64,000 nucleotides of DNA from Lotus japonicus (taxonomy: Eukaryota > Streptophyta > Magnoliopsida > Fabales > Fabaceae): positions 31,861,021 to 31,925,020 of the forward strand of contig NC_080044.1 in the NCBI RefSeq assembly GCF_012489685.1, written 5' to 3'. Both the position numbers and the translations under genes were made by a program. Each line of letters starts with the position of its first letter. The first letter of the stretch is position 1. Of this stretch, positions 49,561 through 61,081 are shown piece by piece. The notes beneath the pieces were generated by a model. The model saw only the letters and a program-made list of their open reading frames with translations. It was not told where the DNA came from and did not search any database.

Positions 49561-50146
49561 AATTTGTATGCTTTGTCTTTGGGAAAAATCTTGATTAACA
49601 AAAGGAAAATGTCACTTCACACATTTCTAGAGATAAGAATAAAAAGATAGAAAAATGATTTATATAATATGAGAATTAAAGATTTTGTTCCACGACGCAG
49701 GTTCATAAAATACTCAAAATAGCACTTAATTATGCTATTGAGATGGGGTAGATGAGGTCGTTGAGTACTAGCTATGGTAATGGAGAAAAACGGAAATTGA
49801 AATAGCTAAATAAACAAGCATAAAACTTGAAGTAAAGGGTTGAAAGGAATAAATAAAAGGCAGAAATAAGTAAAGAACAGGAAAGTAAATAGAGAATGCA
49901 TTATTTATATGCATCTAGTTAATTTTGTTTTGTCTTTAATCTTCCTCCTGTAAAAAAAAAAATAAAGAATGCATGAAAATTTGTATTTATGTTTGATGGT
50001 TTGTGTGTATGTACAATTAATTATTTCCCTATTTATAGGGGAGCCTTAGGTGATTACAACAATTTGTGAGACCTATAACCATTAACACATTTCTGAATTT
50101 CATGTAAGCCATTACAAATCACCTCTCTCGCTTTCTCTCTCTCTTA
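49561..50146. other. Intergenic DNA, nothing recognised
   Basis: No coding frame, RNA gene or element ends are supported. Confidence 0.35.
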
Positions 50147-50632
50147 CACTATGTTTGGTATGAGAGAGGTTGAGAAGAGAAGAGAGAGTTAGAGGAGAGA
50201 AGGGAAAATCACCCTTGTTTGGTGAGAGAGAGGTTCAGGTGAGAGAGAGATAGAGGGGGCAACTTTTCCCCTTTTTCTTCTCTTCGCAAATTGCGAAGAG
50301 ATACGTCCCTGTCACTTTTTTTTTTTTTTCGTCTGCTGTGCAATTAGTGGCGGTTTCAAACCGCCACTATTGTTTTTAAATGCTTTTTGTGTGCAGTTAG
50401 TGGAACCGCCACTATTTGCTTTCTTGACTTTTTTTTGAAAAAAATATTTTTTTAATCAAAAGTTAACTTTTTCTCTCTCTTCCACCTCATTATTACTCAT
50501 CTCTCTCTCCTTTATCTCTATCATACCAAACAACCTCAAAATCTACTCTATTTCTCACCTATTTCTCTCTACTCAAACTCTCTCTTCTCTACTCTCTCTT
50601 CTCTATCTCTCTCTACTCTACCAAACGGAGCA
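50147..50632. mobile_element. Tourist-like MITE (486 bp), TSD TTA, with an internal palindromic insert
   Basis: The left end CACTATGTTTGGTATGAGAG and right end (reverse) TGCTCCGTTTGGTAGAGTAG are inverted; TTA flanks both sides (50144-50146, 50633-50635). The arms are GA-rich on the left and CT-rich on the right. A 23-bp perfect palindrome (AGTGGCGGTTT-C-AAACCGCCACT) lies at 50346-50368. Confidence 0.8.
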
Positions 50633-50635
50633 TTA

Positions 50636-52076
50636 GTCAGCTTGAAAGACTGATCTTCCTTGTATTGGCTCATTCCAAGCTTGTAACAGGTATTCCTCCA
50701 TTTAAGAGGAGGAACCATAACCAATGCCCACATGTTCAAACCTAGACTCTGAATTTATACGTGGTAATATGTTCGTCTCAAGTCTAGGCTTTTGCATTTG
50801 TCCATAAATCTCGTCCAGATGCAAGATTTCTTTTCATTAGGCTACTTACCCTAATTTAGCAAACGACTAGCCACTCACAGACCGATTATCATGTTATTCG
50901 TACCTTTATAGTTGATATAAAAATAGCCATTTCGAGTGTAAGTATTTGCCCCTGCATTCTCGATTTTAGTTGGTACATGCTAATATCATAACACAATCAT
51001 TAAATTTCATCTTCCCGAGAAAGCAACTTGCTCTCTTATAATTCAAAACCCTTTATCCTTTTGGATCTTGTACAACTGATCACTAGCTTCATAGAACCAC
51101 TTGCTCTTTCCATCTTCTACTTCGCCCATTCTCCACTTGAGAAACATGAAGAAGAGGAAGAACATAAGATGAAAATGGACGGGTACAAATGTTTATTGAA
51201 GTTTTTGTTGAAGAAGATTTTTTTTTATACCAGAAGATTATTATAATTATTTTTTAATAAATAATTTTACTTTGATTTGTGGAATTTAAATATTAATTGA
51301 AACTTATCCATATATGTCACGCTAGTTTCATTAAACACGTGACAATAGCATATAGGACCAATGATGACACTTGGCAGTCATTAGTGCTCAGCCTCCGGGA
51401 AGGACTAAAAAATTGTCTATTTCTTAGACTTTAGGGATGTTGTTCCAACTTTACTATGGCAAGGGGCTGAAATTTACAAATTTTCCTATTTGTAGGGACC
51501 AAAATCTTAGTTAATTATCTCATTTATTATATCACTCACTTCTCTCACTTCTTTTCCTATCTCACTTTTAATGTGTGTGGAATTAAAGTGTGAATGAAGT
51601 CTCATTGTTCTTTGGCAACGTTATATACCCTTTGTTTCTGTTACTTGAAAAGGAGGTTAAGAGAAGGAAATACAAATACTTCATTTGGAGGCCTAATACA
51701 AACTTTTGCTTATGACATGTATCAACAAAAGTCAACTGGAAACATAAAATGCAGCTAAACAAATGTTACTTAAACATGCTTCCATGAAATATTCATTATA
51801 CAAATCTGCATACATAATACTAGGATTCAAGTAAGAATCTCAATTAAAACTATAAAACTGACATATCTGATTTTATGCTGATGATACAAGCTGCAATATA
51901 ATTCTCTACATTCTGGAATAAATTTCAGTGTAGTTTCTAATTATTTAATAAGAAAGACATCCCTTGATTTGTCTCTGACCTCACCTCAAGCCTCATCAAA
52001 CAAACAAACCACTGCTTTTGAAATAAATTATAATCAAAGAGTTATTGTATAAAGCATGTATAGAGAGCGATCCAGC
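50636..52076. other. Intergenic DNA and 3' flank of polygalacturonase
   Basis: No gene is recognised. 51345-51520 has CCTCCGGGAAGGACTAAAA and TAGGGACCAAAATC, phrases typical of DNA-transposon ends, but no matching pair was found. The end near 52060 should contain the polygalacturonase 3' UTR. Confidence 0.35.
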
Positions 52077-55000
52077 TTATAGTTCAGTGTGACGAATATA
52101 GTCCTGAGTAATAGATTCAGGTTCATCAACAGAAGCTTGTGATGTTTTATCATTGGAATTAAGGCAATCAGCAGAAGGATGAACTACTCCATAGCCAAAA
52201 CCTTGAGCTGAATGGCAGTATGTTTCCACAGTGCCATCCTGTTTCTCTAAGTCCACATTGCTTAACACTAATTTGCTGCACGGAACTGTGTCACTGCAGT
52301 CAAACTTAATGGCTTTACCACTCATTGTTGTCCCACTTATATTCTGGTACATGATCTGGCTCACCTCCAATGCTGATGACTGACAAAATTATTAACTATT
52401 GGTTAGAAGCGCGCAGTTGCTATGAGATCAGGATCCTCGCATGTCGAAACTTAACATGATAATGTCACATTAAAATTTAATGTATTAGTTTTATTTATGT
52501 ACCTGGTTTTGACAAGTGGAGGGCGAATCACAGTAAAATTGATCTATGATAATGGGGTTTGATACGTTTTCCACCCTCACATTCTGAAACCGCACCCCTC
52601 GAACATATCCAGAACCTCCCTACTTGCCAGCAAAATAAAAGAAAATAGTCATTTTCAGATGTATGAATTGCCTGTATTGCTAACAAATTTGTTTATGTTT
52701 TAACCTTCATATTTATAGTGTGCTCAATTCTCATGAGCGAATATTGAACTCCTGACCTCATAACTAAAGAGGAGAGGTGAACAACTACCACGCTACATCT
52801 TATGGTTTTGATTTGTTTTCAATGGATGAACGTTTGAGTGAGTTTGACTCCGGTCACCATTACGAGTCAGACATGCCTCTTGAGCCACAAGTCGCTTATA
52901 AAAGTACTTACTAATCACACAGTGAGAATCAAACACACAACCTTCTGAAGGAACATGCTCCGTCTCATGGTTTTGATTAATACAATTATATGAAAAAGGG
53001 TAAAAATCTAATGATGATTAATTTCAATTTAGTATTTTAAGAAGGAATAAATATTCATATAAACATTTTATCATATGCATTCAATGAAAAAGGTGTAACT
53101 AAAACTTTCAATAAACAGAGGTTTTTCCATAGTGATGTTTTAACAAAGTGAAATGAGTGTTAATGATATTCTGATTTACTGAGAGATTATTATTTTTTTT
53201 TTAAAATAACTGATCTGATGACGCAGTACAGATATTGTTTGCCAAAAATTTGTAGAGATTGAGAGCACTACCTGCCAAGTCTTTATCCTGAGGCCATTGG
53301 TGGTGCCCTGGAGAAATGCTGTATCCAAAATCACTTTTGTAACTACGCCGGTTGAGTTGTCTTTCCCCAGGCTTCCAATGCTGGGAAAAGTGGTGTTAGA
53401 AAAAGAAAAAAAGAACTACCTTACTCAAAAAGGGTTTACAGAAAAATAATATAGAACAATCTTGTTTTGGTTTGAGTTTGTTATCCATCAAAGAATAAGA
53501 AAATAGCTCACGCAAAATATACAGTATAATAATTATATGTTTATTTTATTATTATTATTGCTAAATTACATTTTCTTATAATATATTAAAATTTATATAA
53601 ATGATTTATGGATTTAAAGTTTAAACATGTGTACCAAAAAAAAGTTTAAACATGTTGACCTATAATGATTTTTTAGTGCGCGCATCAGAAACATAAATTT
53701 TACCCTCTAGAGATTGATCCCTGGACACTAACCTCCCCAACTCATTCATATGTCTCCAACTCTTACTACTTGAGCTATCATTTAGAGACAGACATATAAT
53801 GACTTAAGTTTATAAATCTACTTAAAAATTGACTTATAACCAATTTAAAAACATCACTATGAGTCAATGAGGTATTATTTTAAGTAAACTTTCAAGTTTT
53901 AAGAAGTCCGACATCGACACAACCTCATTTTATTCTCATGCTATCTATTAATATATATATATATATTAATTATAAATGAAATTTTTTTATAGTCTTACTA
54001 TTTTGCTTAGGAAACTTTTGTGAGGAATTAGCACTCTAACTTTTGTGGTTACAAATATATGAAGTTAGAGCATTTTTCTCAAGTCATTAACATTGAATCT
54101 ATATACATATGTAAATGAGACTTGAACCATATAGCATTAAATACAATAGTAAAAATATTCACCTACTTGAAAAAAATTTAACTCATGATTTTTAATTTTT
54201 CATAGAAATTATTCACTATCCTTCATAATAAAAAACCAAAATTTGCCTTTATAAACAAATTAGACACTCATAAAATGAAACTAGGTAATATATTCATATA
54301 TGAACATATATTAAAAATAAAAATTAATTAATAATAAAATATGAATTATTAATAAATAATTTAGACAAGTTAGTTTTGAAATTAAAAGTTGAGCTATAAG
54401 GTATGTGATTATTATTTGAAAAAAATAATTCGATCCATTATATATTAGTGAAAATGACTTGAGAATGCATAACAGAGAAAAATAATACAAAAAATTGAAT
54501 AAATTACAAATTACTTGAGAATGCATATTTTACGCTATTAATTATTTTTTTGAAAGGGCTATTAAAGTTATAATTTATTATAATTTTAAAAGTTAAAATT
54601 ACTTCTTTGTTTGTTTTCAAAAGACCTTTTTTTATAAATAGCACACATATTATTAGAACTTATTTGATGATATTAAAACTTTTTATTTCAAATGAAATAT
54701 TTCAAATTTACATAATTATTTTTCATATAAAAAAATAATGAATTATTAAAACAATTTCAATGCTAATTATTAAAGTTCAGTATATATTCTTTTTACACAA
54801 AGAGAACTCTAATAATATTTATTAAAATGTCTCAATATAAATATTTTTAATTTTATAATAATTAAAATTAATTTTTTTTAATATTCATTAAAAGTATAAT
54901 AGTTTTTAAATAATTTTAAATAATATTGTAAATAAATCCATGCGTTAATTGTTAAAACAAAACATCGAATTATTGTTAAATAGAGGCATGCAAATTTAAT

Positions 55001-58000
55001 GATACCTGATTCCGTGTCCTGGTCCACAATGAATTCTCTTCATTTTGATATTAGAGCTAGCATTAACAATTGATATGCAATCATCTCCTGGATATAACAC
55101 AATATCAAATGGTAAACACATGAAAATAGGTCAGGTTAATGCCAAATTTGACTTACATTCGAAATCTAAGGTATTAGTATATTGAACTATTTACTTTTTG
55201 TAGGGCTATTTTATGGTGTGACCTCACATTTTTAAAACATCTAATGTGACTTAAAAGCTGAGTTTTATTTATTTATTTGAGACTATTTAAAACCTATTTT
55301 GTAATAGGATAGGTAAATATATCTAAAAGTTTTCCAAATAGGCTACAAGACTATTTTTAAATAAATGACTTAATAACATTTTTTTGTTAATTTTAGAAAT
55401 GCATGATTTTCGTCCGTATAATTTTAATTACTCTAATTAAATCTCTCAACTTTCAAAATTGATATTGATGTGAACTTGTCATCGAATAACTAATAGAAAA
55501 AATTACATATATTACAATTTTGGCATGAAAAATGACATAAATTACCTTAACATGTCGTTCAAGTAATATTTTTCAATTCACATAAACTTCTTTCTTTAAT
55601 TATTTTTTTTTTCTTCTTTGGCCACCAGTCTCCACGGGGGAAAGGGGCTCCACGTGACTAATCTGGCTCGGGATACGGTAGTGATGTCCCTGGCCACAAA
55701 GGTTTTTATTTTTGACCTCAGATGAGATCGAACCCGGGTCAGAAGCCTAGGTGAAATCCCTTAAGGAAATGCACATTCACCACTTGTGCCACCCCTTGTG
55801 GTTTCTTTCTTTAATTATTTGATGTCAAGTTAGTTTTTTGGACCAAATTTGATCAATTTTAAAAGTAGATAGACTTAATTGGAGAAATTGAAACAAAGAC
55901 TATCAAAATAACGCTTTTGTAAAATTATATGGACTAAAAGTTCAATTAAGTTTGAATAAATATTAGACTCAAATATTTATTTAAGCTTATATGTTGAAAT
56001 TTTAACGTAGATTAACAAACATAAAATTTGAAAATATTGATAAAAGTGTAACATAATTAAAAAAAACAATAATAATCATATATAATTATGAGATTAATTT
56101 CTATGCACCGACGGTGTAAAAAGTTTTACACCATCATTCAATCATAACCTTCCATTTTCTATTTTAGATATTATTAAATTCAAAATTAATTATGAACTAA
56201 CAAAATGGAGGGATGTGATTAAATGATGGTGTAAAACTTATTTACACCGTCGGTGCATAGAAATTAATCTCTATAATTATTATATTATCTAAATTAATTA
56301 AGTAGGCCAATCTGAAAGCTATATAGGCTTTAAAGTTTAAATATGCTCCTAAGAACCAGAAAAAAAAAAATATGCTCCTCCTGACCAAGATCTAATGTTA
56401 TGTCTCTCCGAACAAATACTTCTTCATACGCACCGCCTAGAGATCGACTAGATGCTTCTCCATCTAATGCAATGTCAATCTGATAAATTTCGGACTCTAT
56501 CAGGTTATCCTTTGTCTATAATCTCTATTTCTGGAACGCAACACTCATTTGTAGAAACGTGGATATGGTTACACGAGTTTTAAACTTATAATCATATTTT
56601 AGTATTTATTCCTTTTCCAGGTTAGCTGTTTTGTCTCTCTGTTTCGATTCTTGAAGGGTAAACCTCATTATTGTTTTTAGTTTTCTGAAAAATGAAACAT
56701 ACTTGACAAAAATACCAATGTTCAATTTTAGAACCTGTTCCGATTTTGCAGTCTTGTACAATAACATTTGTCGATTCACTGATATGAATTCCATCAGTGT
56801 TTGGGCTGTCTCCTGGTGCTGACACTTTCACGCCATAAATTCTAACAGAATCACATCTTGAAATGGTAAAATGCATCTGTTGACTATTCTGGATAGTTAA
56901 TCCTGTCACCTTTATTGCTGAGCTTGATTCAATGGTTAATGCCTGCAATCACCCCCTCAATGTTAAACTACATTTGGTAATCTTGCAAAACTCTGCTAGA
57001 AATATAGACTATATCTTTGGAAACTCGTTTGACAACCACCGTGAACCCAAAATCATAATGGATAGCAGTAATAGCAAAGGGAAGTTGTTCTGTCCACCAT
57101 GATTTTAGTTTTACCATGGTTGTCAAACGAGTTACCAAACATGCACTACATCACTTGTTGTTAAGGAAGCGGTTCTTACTGTTGGTGCACCTCTGCAAGG
57201 CTGGGAAGAACAATAGGAAGAGAAACAGAGTTATTGCCAGCAGGTAATGTCTTTATAAACTTGCAGAATAACAAAGACAACAAACAAAGTTGTGAACAAA
57301 TTTACATTTGACTTGTTCTTTTTGCAAGATGCTGCCCACCATTTGCTTCCTGAGCCATCAATAACTCCAGAGCCTTGGAAAACAGCTTTGTTCAATTTAG
57401 AAAAGTCGAGCCAAACCCGCGGAAGTTTTGGATCCCAGTTTTTGGGGTCATCTGGAGCAACCAATGTTCCATCAATCTGGAAATAGAAATACACTGTGGA
57501 TAATCACACGGTCTTGCAGATAAATTTGGTATTATGAAATCTAAACGGTTGTGTGTGGATCACCTGGATGATTAACTTGTCTGCACAAGGCCCTTTAAAT
57601 TTGGTTGCATTAACAAGGTAACGGCGTCCTTGGGGAACTAGGAGAACAGATTTTGGTGTAGAGCAAGCAACGTTCCATGCTTTCTGAAAAGCCTGATAAA
57701 CACCAGCAGAAAAGAGAATGGACAAAAACATGATCACCAAATAATTAGTCTATTCATCATTGTCAACTGCGTGCATTGAGCAAAGACTACATATCAATGA
57801 TATGCATTATTTGAAAAGTAACTAATGAAATAACTTACCTCAGTGTCATCAGATTCTCCATTTCCAGCAGCACCAAAGCTATCAACATTCACAAGAACCT
57901 TGCCACCGCGCTCGCTTCTCCATGAAGGGATGTCAGAAAGTTCTGCTTCAGTTTCTTCTTCAATATCCATGTTTTTAAGTTCTTCAAGAATGCTAATGTT

Positions 58001-58084
58001 GTCACACATCATGCTTCCAGCTGCAGCTCTGTGAGCCGCCACTATCAGCAAACTGAGTAAGGAAACCAAGAAGAATTTATCCAT
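52077..58084 (-). CDS. Polygalacturonase (glycoside hydrolase 28), secreted
   Basis: It hydrolyses pectic homogalacturonan in the cell wall. Nine exons: 58084-57839, 57692-57564, 57476-57306, 57200-57180, 56942-56735, 55087-55006, 53380-53272, 52619-52503, 52379-52077, giving 461 residues in phase. The N-terminus MDKFFLVSLLSLLIVAA is a signal peptide, followed by a pro-like region (ISILEELKNMDIEEE). The four GH28 motifs are complete: SPNTDG (NTD 237-239), GDDC (259-262, catalytic Asp pair with D238), CGPGHGIS (GHG 282-284) and RIK (317-319). Exon 4 is only 21 bp (PCRGAPT). The tail after the last Cys is long and acidic. A minus-strand TATAAAT at 58159-58153 is a fair TATA box. Endo or exo action cannot be told from sequence alone. 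Confidence 0.96.
52700..52985 (-). mobile_element. Possible SINE-like DNA in polygalacturonase intron 8
   Basis: The minus strand has GTAGCGTGGTAGTTGTTCACC and GGTCAGGAGTTCAATATTCG, which resemble tRNA boxes A and B. ATCTTATGGTTTTGATT (52797) and GTCTCATGGTTTTGATT (52963) flank 52815-52960 and could be a target duplication around a second insertion. Confidence 0.4.
53665..53790 (-). mobile_element. tRNA-derived SINE in polygalacturonase intron 6
   Basis: The minus strand reads GATAGCTCAAGTAGTAAGAG, TTGGAGACATATGAATGAGT and CCAGGGATCAATCTCTAG. It is the same family as at 18593 and 49437. Confidence 0.7.
55606..55802 (-). mobile_element. tRNA-derived SINE with 18-bp TSD in polygalacturonase intron 5
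   Basis: On the minus strand: GGTGGCACAAGTGGTGAATG (box A), CCCGGGTTCGATCTC (box B), then GTGGCCAGGGACATCACTAC and an A-rich end. TTCTTTCTTTAATTATTT is perfectly repeated at 55588-55605 and 55803-55820. This family differs from the GATAGCTCAAGTGG one. Confidence 0.92.
56090..56271. mobile_element. 182-bp Mutator-type MITE with perfect 9-bp TSD
   Basis: Both ends read GAGATTAATTTCTATGCACC inward, continuing GACGGTGTAAA and AGTTTTACACCATCATT, about 50 bp of inverted repeat. TATAATTAT flanks both sides (56081-56089 and 56272-56280). It lies in polygalacturonase intron 5. Confidence 0.93.
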
Positions 58085-58454
58085 TTTGCCTCTGTTGGCT
58101 GTATTGCAAGGACGGGTTGATTTGATTAATGAGAATGAATACCTTGGTTATAATTTATATGCATAGATTAGCTGTGAAAAATGAAGGATTTGGAGGGCGT
58201 TATGGCTTGGCTTGAAAGTGGATGAAGGTACTACATTTTCTACATGCCCACACTTAAAGTACAAGTTAACAGTTTTTCTAGTATTTTGCTTTACTCATCA
58301 ATCAATTACAAAACTCACAAGTAATAGTAACGGTTGCACTATCTCCACTTTGCCGCCTGAAAGAGAAGTGAGGAGTCTTTTTTCCTATTCCAATCTATCT
58401 TAAATTACATTAGCATATAGGTATAAATAAAATTTATTTATTTTTTAATAAAAA

Positions 58455-58635
58455 ATTTAGGGTGAGAGGATGGTGCTCCCGTTTGAGGCAAGAAAAGTTG
58501 TCGGGCTCAATGAGTACTTACATATAAGACTTACATTTACCTCACATCAAGGGAATGAGTGGGGGCTCAACCTGCAGACTGTTAGAAACGACACACTGTC
58601 ATGCTCCACTCGAGCAACCCCTTCGGTTATAGGCA
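58455..58635 (-). mobile_element. Possible tRNA-derived SINE between polygalacturonase and PPR genes
   Basis: The minus strand reads GGGGTTGCTCGAGTGGAGCA, then TGCAGGTTGAGCCCCCACTC, resembling boxes A and B. Ends are not defined. Confidence 0.4.
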
Positions 58636-58939
58636 TAAATACAATGTCATACATAAAAATGGGGGAAATTATTTTTCATTTTTCTATTCTAGGAAGTCAT
58701 AAGTTAGTTACACCCAACAAGGTAACAAAAGTGGGGACCGTCATTTTCTTGGCATGCCCCCCAAAAACTCCTTGCAAAGGAAATCTTCTTTCCCTTAGAT
58801 AGGAGGATAACCCAAATACACAAGACCTTATCATCTCATGAAACATCTTCATCAGTATAGAAAAATTTGTCATGGTTGTTTATCTTGTGTGAATAATGGG
58901 CAAGATGCTTCCTCAATTCAGGAACTCTATTTTCCGCCG
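58636..58939. other. 3' flank of the PPR gene
   Basis: No separate feature is seen; it probably contains the PPR 3' UTR on the minus strand. Confidence 0.35.
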
Positions 58940-60880
58940 TCACTGTCTTATCTCAATTGAACTATGACCGATCTCCCTAGTCATCTTCCTTGCTAGAGCA
59001 ACCTCTCTGATTTCCCTTGAGGCATCAAAATTCCCTATCTCAGCATAAAAATTTGAAGCTTGCAACCACACTGCAGGATCATCTGGGTCTAGTTCAACTA
59101 ACACTTGTGCTGCTCTTGTTCCAACCTCTTCATTCTTGTGGCTCCTGCAACTTCGCAGCAAAGAGCTCCACATAAAACAGTCTCTTTTATCTGGTGTCTG
59201 TAGCAGTAACTCTTCAGCTTCATGTAGAAGTCCTGCGCGGCAAAGAAGATCCACCATGCATGAAAAATGCCGCTGATCTGGTTGAACCCCATGAACAGAT
59301 TTCATCGAGTCAAATAGTATTCTTCCTTCCTTGACCATTCCCGTGTGATTACACCCGGTTAATGCGCATAAGAAGGTAATTTCATCAGGTTTTAAGCCCT
59401 TCTCAACCATAGCATGAAGAACTGCGAGTCCTTGTTTCCCCATTCCATTTCGGGCATATCCATTGATCATAGATGTGAAGCAAATAGCATTTGGGGAAGA
59501 AAGGGTCTCAAAAATCTGAAGAGAAAGTTCCACATGCCCACATCTAGAATATGCATCCATAAGGGAACAAGCAACCGCAGCATCTCCTTCAACTCCAGAT
59601 TTTAATGCAAAACAATGCAGCAACTGGGAGCTCGTGAAGGTTGCTGAAGCAGACACTGACAATGCCTTTAGTGTGGTGGAGAAGGTTACTTCATCTGGCA
59701 TAAGACCTTCATCGATCATTAAACCAAACAACTCCACCACATCTTGAGTGGCACCACAATGAGATAAAGAGGTCATCAATGAGTTGCAACATTCTAAAGT
59801 TCTCTTGGTAAGGGATTCAAATACAGCTACAGAGCTCTCAATGTCGCTGCATTTTCCATACATATCAATCAAAGCAGATTGGGCATGCACACTCCCTTCA
59901 TCAAAACCCAATTTTAGAGCATGACAATGAATCTGTTTCCCTAAACCGATTTCTTCAGCTCTGCTACACGAATTCAATAAACCCACCAATGAGCGAACGG
60001 ATGGTGACTGTCCCCACAGCTGCATAACAGTAAATAGCTCCAAAGCATCACATAACAAATCATTGTCTGCATTAACAGAAACCAACGAGTTCCACGAAAT
60101 GACATTCTCCACCGGAATGGCTTCAAAAGACTTTTTAGCACCAACCAAGCACCCACACGCAGAGTAAAAATCCACCAAAGCATTGGCAACAAAAATGTTA
60201 GATTCCACAAAACCCATCTTCAAAATGCAGCTCTGAAGCTTCTTCCCCTCATTCAACCGTCTATGGTTACTGCACACCTTAAGCAAATAACAAAATGTAA
60301 CCCCATTTGGCTCCACACCATCAAAACACATCCGAGAGTAATAATTAAGCGATTCTTCAACACAACCCAGTTCACAAAACCCACGCAGCAACACATTCCA
60401 CACAGCCAAATTTCTCTCAGGCAACTCATCAAACAATTCCCGTGCAACCTCCCTCAGTCCCACATTCAAGTAGAAACCAACAAGCGTGCCACCAACGAAC
60501 ACATTCGACAAAAATCCAAACTTGACCACCCTACAATGCACCTGAACACCTTCTCTATGGAACCCAGAACGGGCACAGACAGCTAAAACAGAGGAGAACG
60601 TGGTTGAGGTTTCTCTGATTCCGAGCAGACCCATTTCGCCGTAGAGATGAAGAGCCTGTTCCGGTGGAAAGCACCACGCGGAGATGAGCAAGTTGTAGGT
60701 GACAGTGTCACGCAGTGGCATGGTGTGGAACACTGCAAGTGCAGAGTTCAGGTCCCTGGATTTTATGAAAGCATCGATTTCGCGGTTCTTGGTGTAGACA
60801 CAGTCACTAGGATTTCGAGGTGTGGTAGTTGTTTGGGCTCTGATGAAGGAGAAGGAGAGTGATTGGTGGCGCTGTTGCAT
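58940..60880 (-). CDS. Pentatricopeptide repeat protein, PLS class with E domain
   Basis: PPR proteins of this class bind organellar RNA and act in editing or processing. The intronless frame gives 646 residues from the ATG at 60880 (MQQRHQSLSFSFIRAQ). Repeats of about 31-36 residues run through most of it, for example DTVTYNLLISAW, NLAVWNVLLRGF, NVISWNSLVSVN, AICFTSMINGYARNGMGKQG and LKPDEITFLCALTGCNHTGM. The end (CFMWSSLLRSC, DPAVWLQASNFYAEIGNFD, HSSIEIRQ) is an E domain; there is no DYW domain. The basic, serine-rich start suits a mitochondrial or plastid signal. The frame stays open to 61081, but its extra codons run through a SINE-like piece, so I prefer 60880. The RNA target is unknown. 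Confidence 0.93.
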   Translation of the reverse strand: MQQRHQSLSFSFIRAQTTTTPRNPSDCVYTKNREIDAFIKSRDLNSALAVFHTMPLRDTVTYNLLISAWCFPPEQALHLYGEMGLLGIRETSTTFSSVLAVCARSGFHREGVQVHCRVVKFGFLSNVFVGGTLVGFYLNVGLREVARELFDELPERNLAVWNVLLRGFCELGCVEESLNYYSRMCFDGVEPNGVTFCYLLKVCSNHRRLNEGKKLQSCILKMGFVESNIFVANALVDFYSACGCLVGAKKSFEAIPVENVISWNSLVSVNADNDLLCDALELFTVMQLWGQSPSVRSLVGLLNSCSRAEEIGLGKQIHCHALKLGFDEGSVHAQSALIDMYGKCSDIESSVAVFESLTKRTLECCNSLMTSLSHCGATQDVVELFGLMIDEGLMPDEVTFSTTLKALSVSASATFTSSQLLHCFALKSGVEGDAAVACSLMDAYSRCGHVELSLQIFETLSSPNAICFTSMINGYARNGMGKQGLAVLHAMVEKGLKPDEITFLCALTGCNHTGMVKEGRILFDSMKSVHGVQPDQRHFSCMVDLLCRAGLLHEAEELLLQTPDKRDCFMWSSLLRSCRSHKNEEVGTRAAQVLVELDPDDPAVWLQASNFYAEIGNFDASREIREVALARKMTREIGHSSIEIRQ

Positions 60881-60899
60881 CAACGGCCACAGTTTCGTC

Positions 60900-60956
60900 C
60901 CCGAACGATAGCTCAAGTGGTAAGAGTTAGAGACATAAGAGTTGAGTGAGATGAAG
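60900..60956 (+). mobile_element. SINE 5' fragment in the PPR leader, with duplicated flanks
   Basis: GATAGCTCAAGTGGTAAGAG and TTAGAGACATAAGAGTTGAG match the head of the SINE family at 18593. Flanks are similar: GGCCACAGTTTCGT (left) and GGCCGCAGTTTCCGT (right), as expected for an old target duplication. Only about 55 bp is present. Confidence 0.7.
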
Positions 60957-61081
60957 GGCCGCAGTTTCCGTGTTGAAACTTGAAACCAGCAGCATCTGGG
61001 AACTTTTTGTGTAGTCCATGACAACATGTACTTTGCGTTTGTCTGGTTAGGTGTGTATGATTTTACGTTGCGCAATTGCAT

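Noticed and set aside
60881..61081. Start of the PPR protein at 61081
   Set aside because: The first 67 codons include a SINE fragment with duplicated flanks; the ATG at 60880 gives a normal organellar-type N-terminus.
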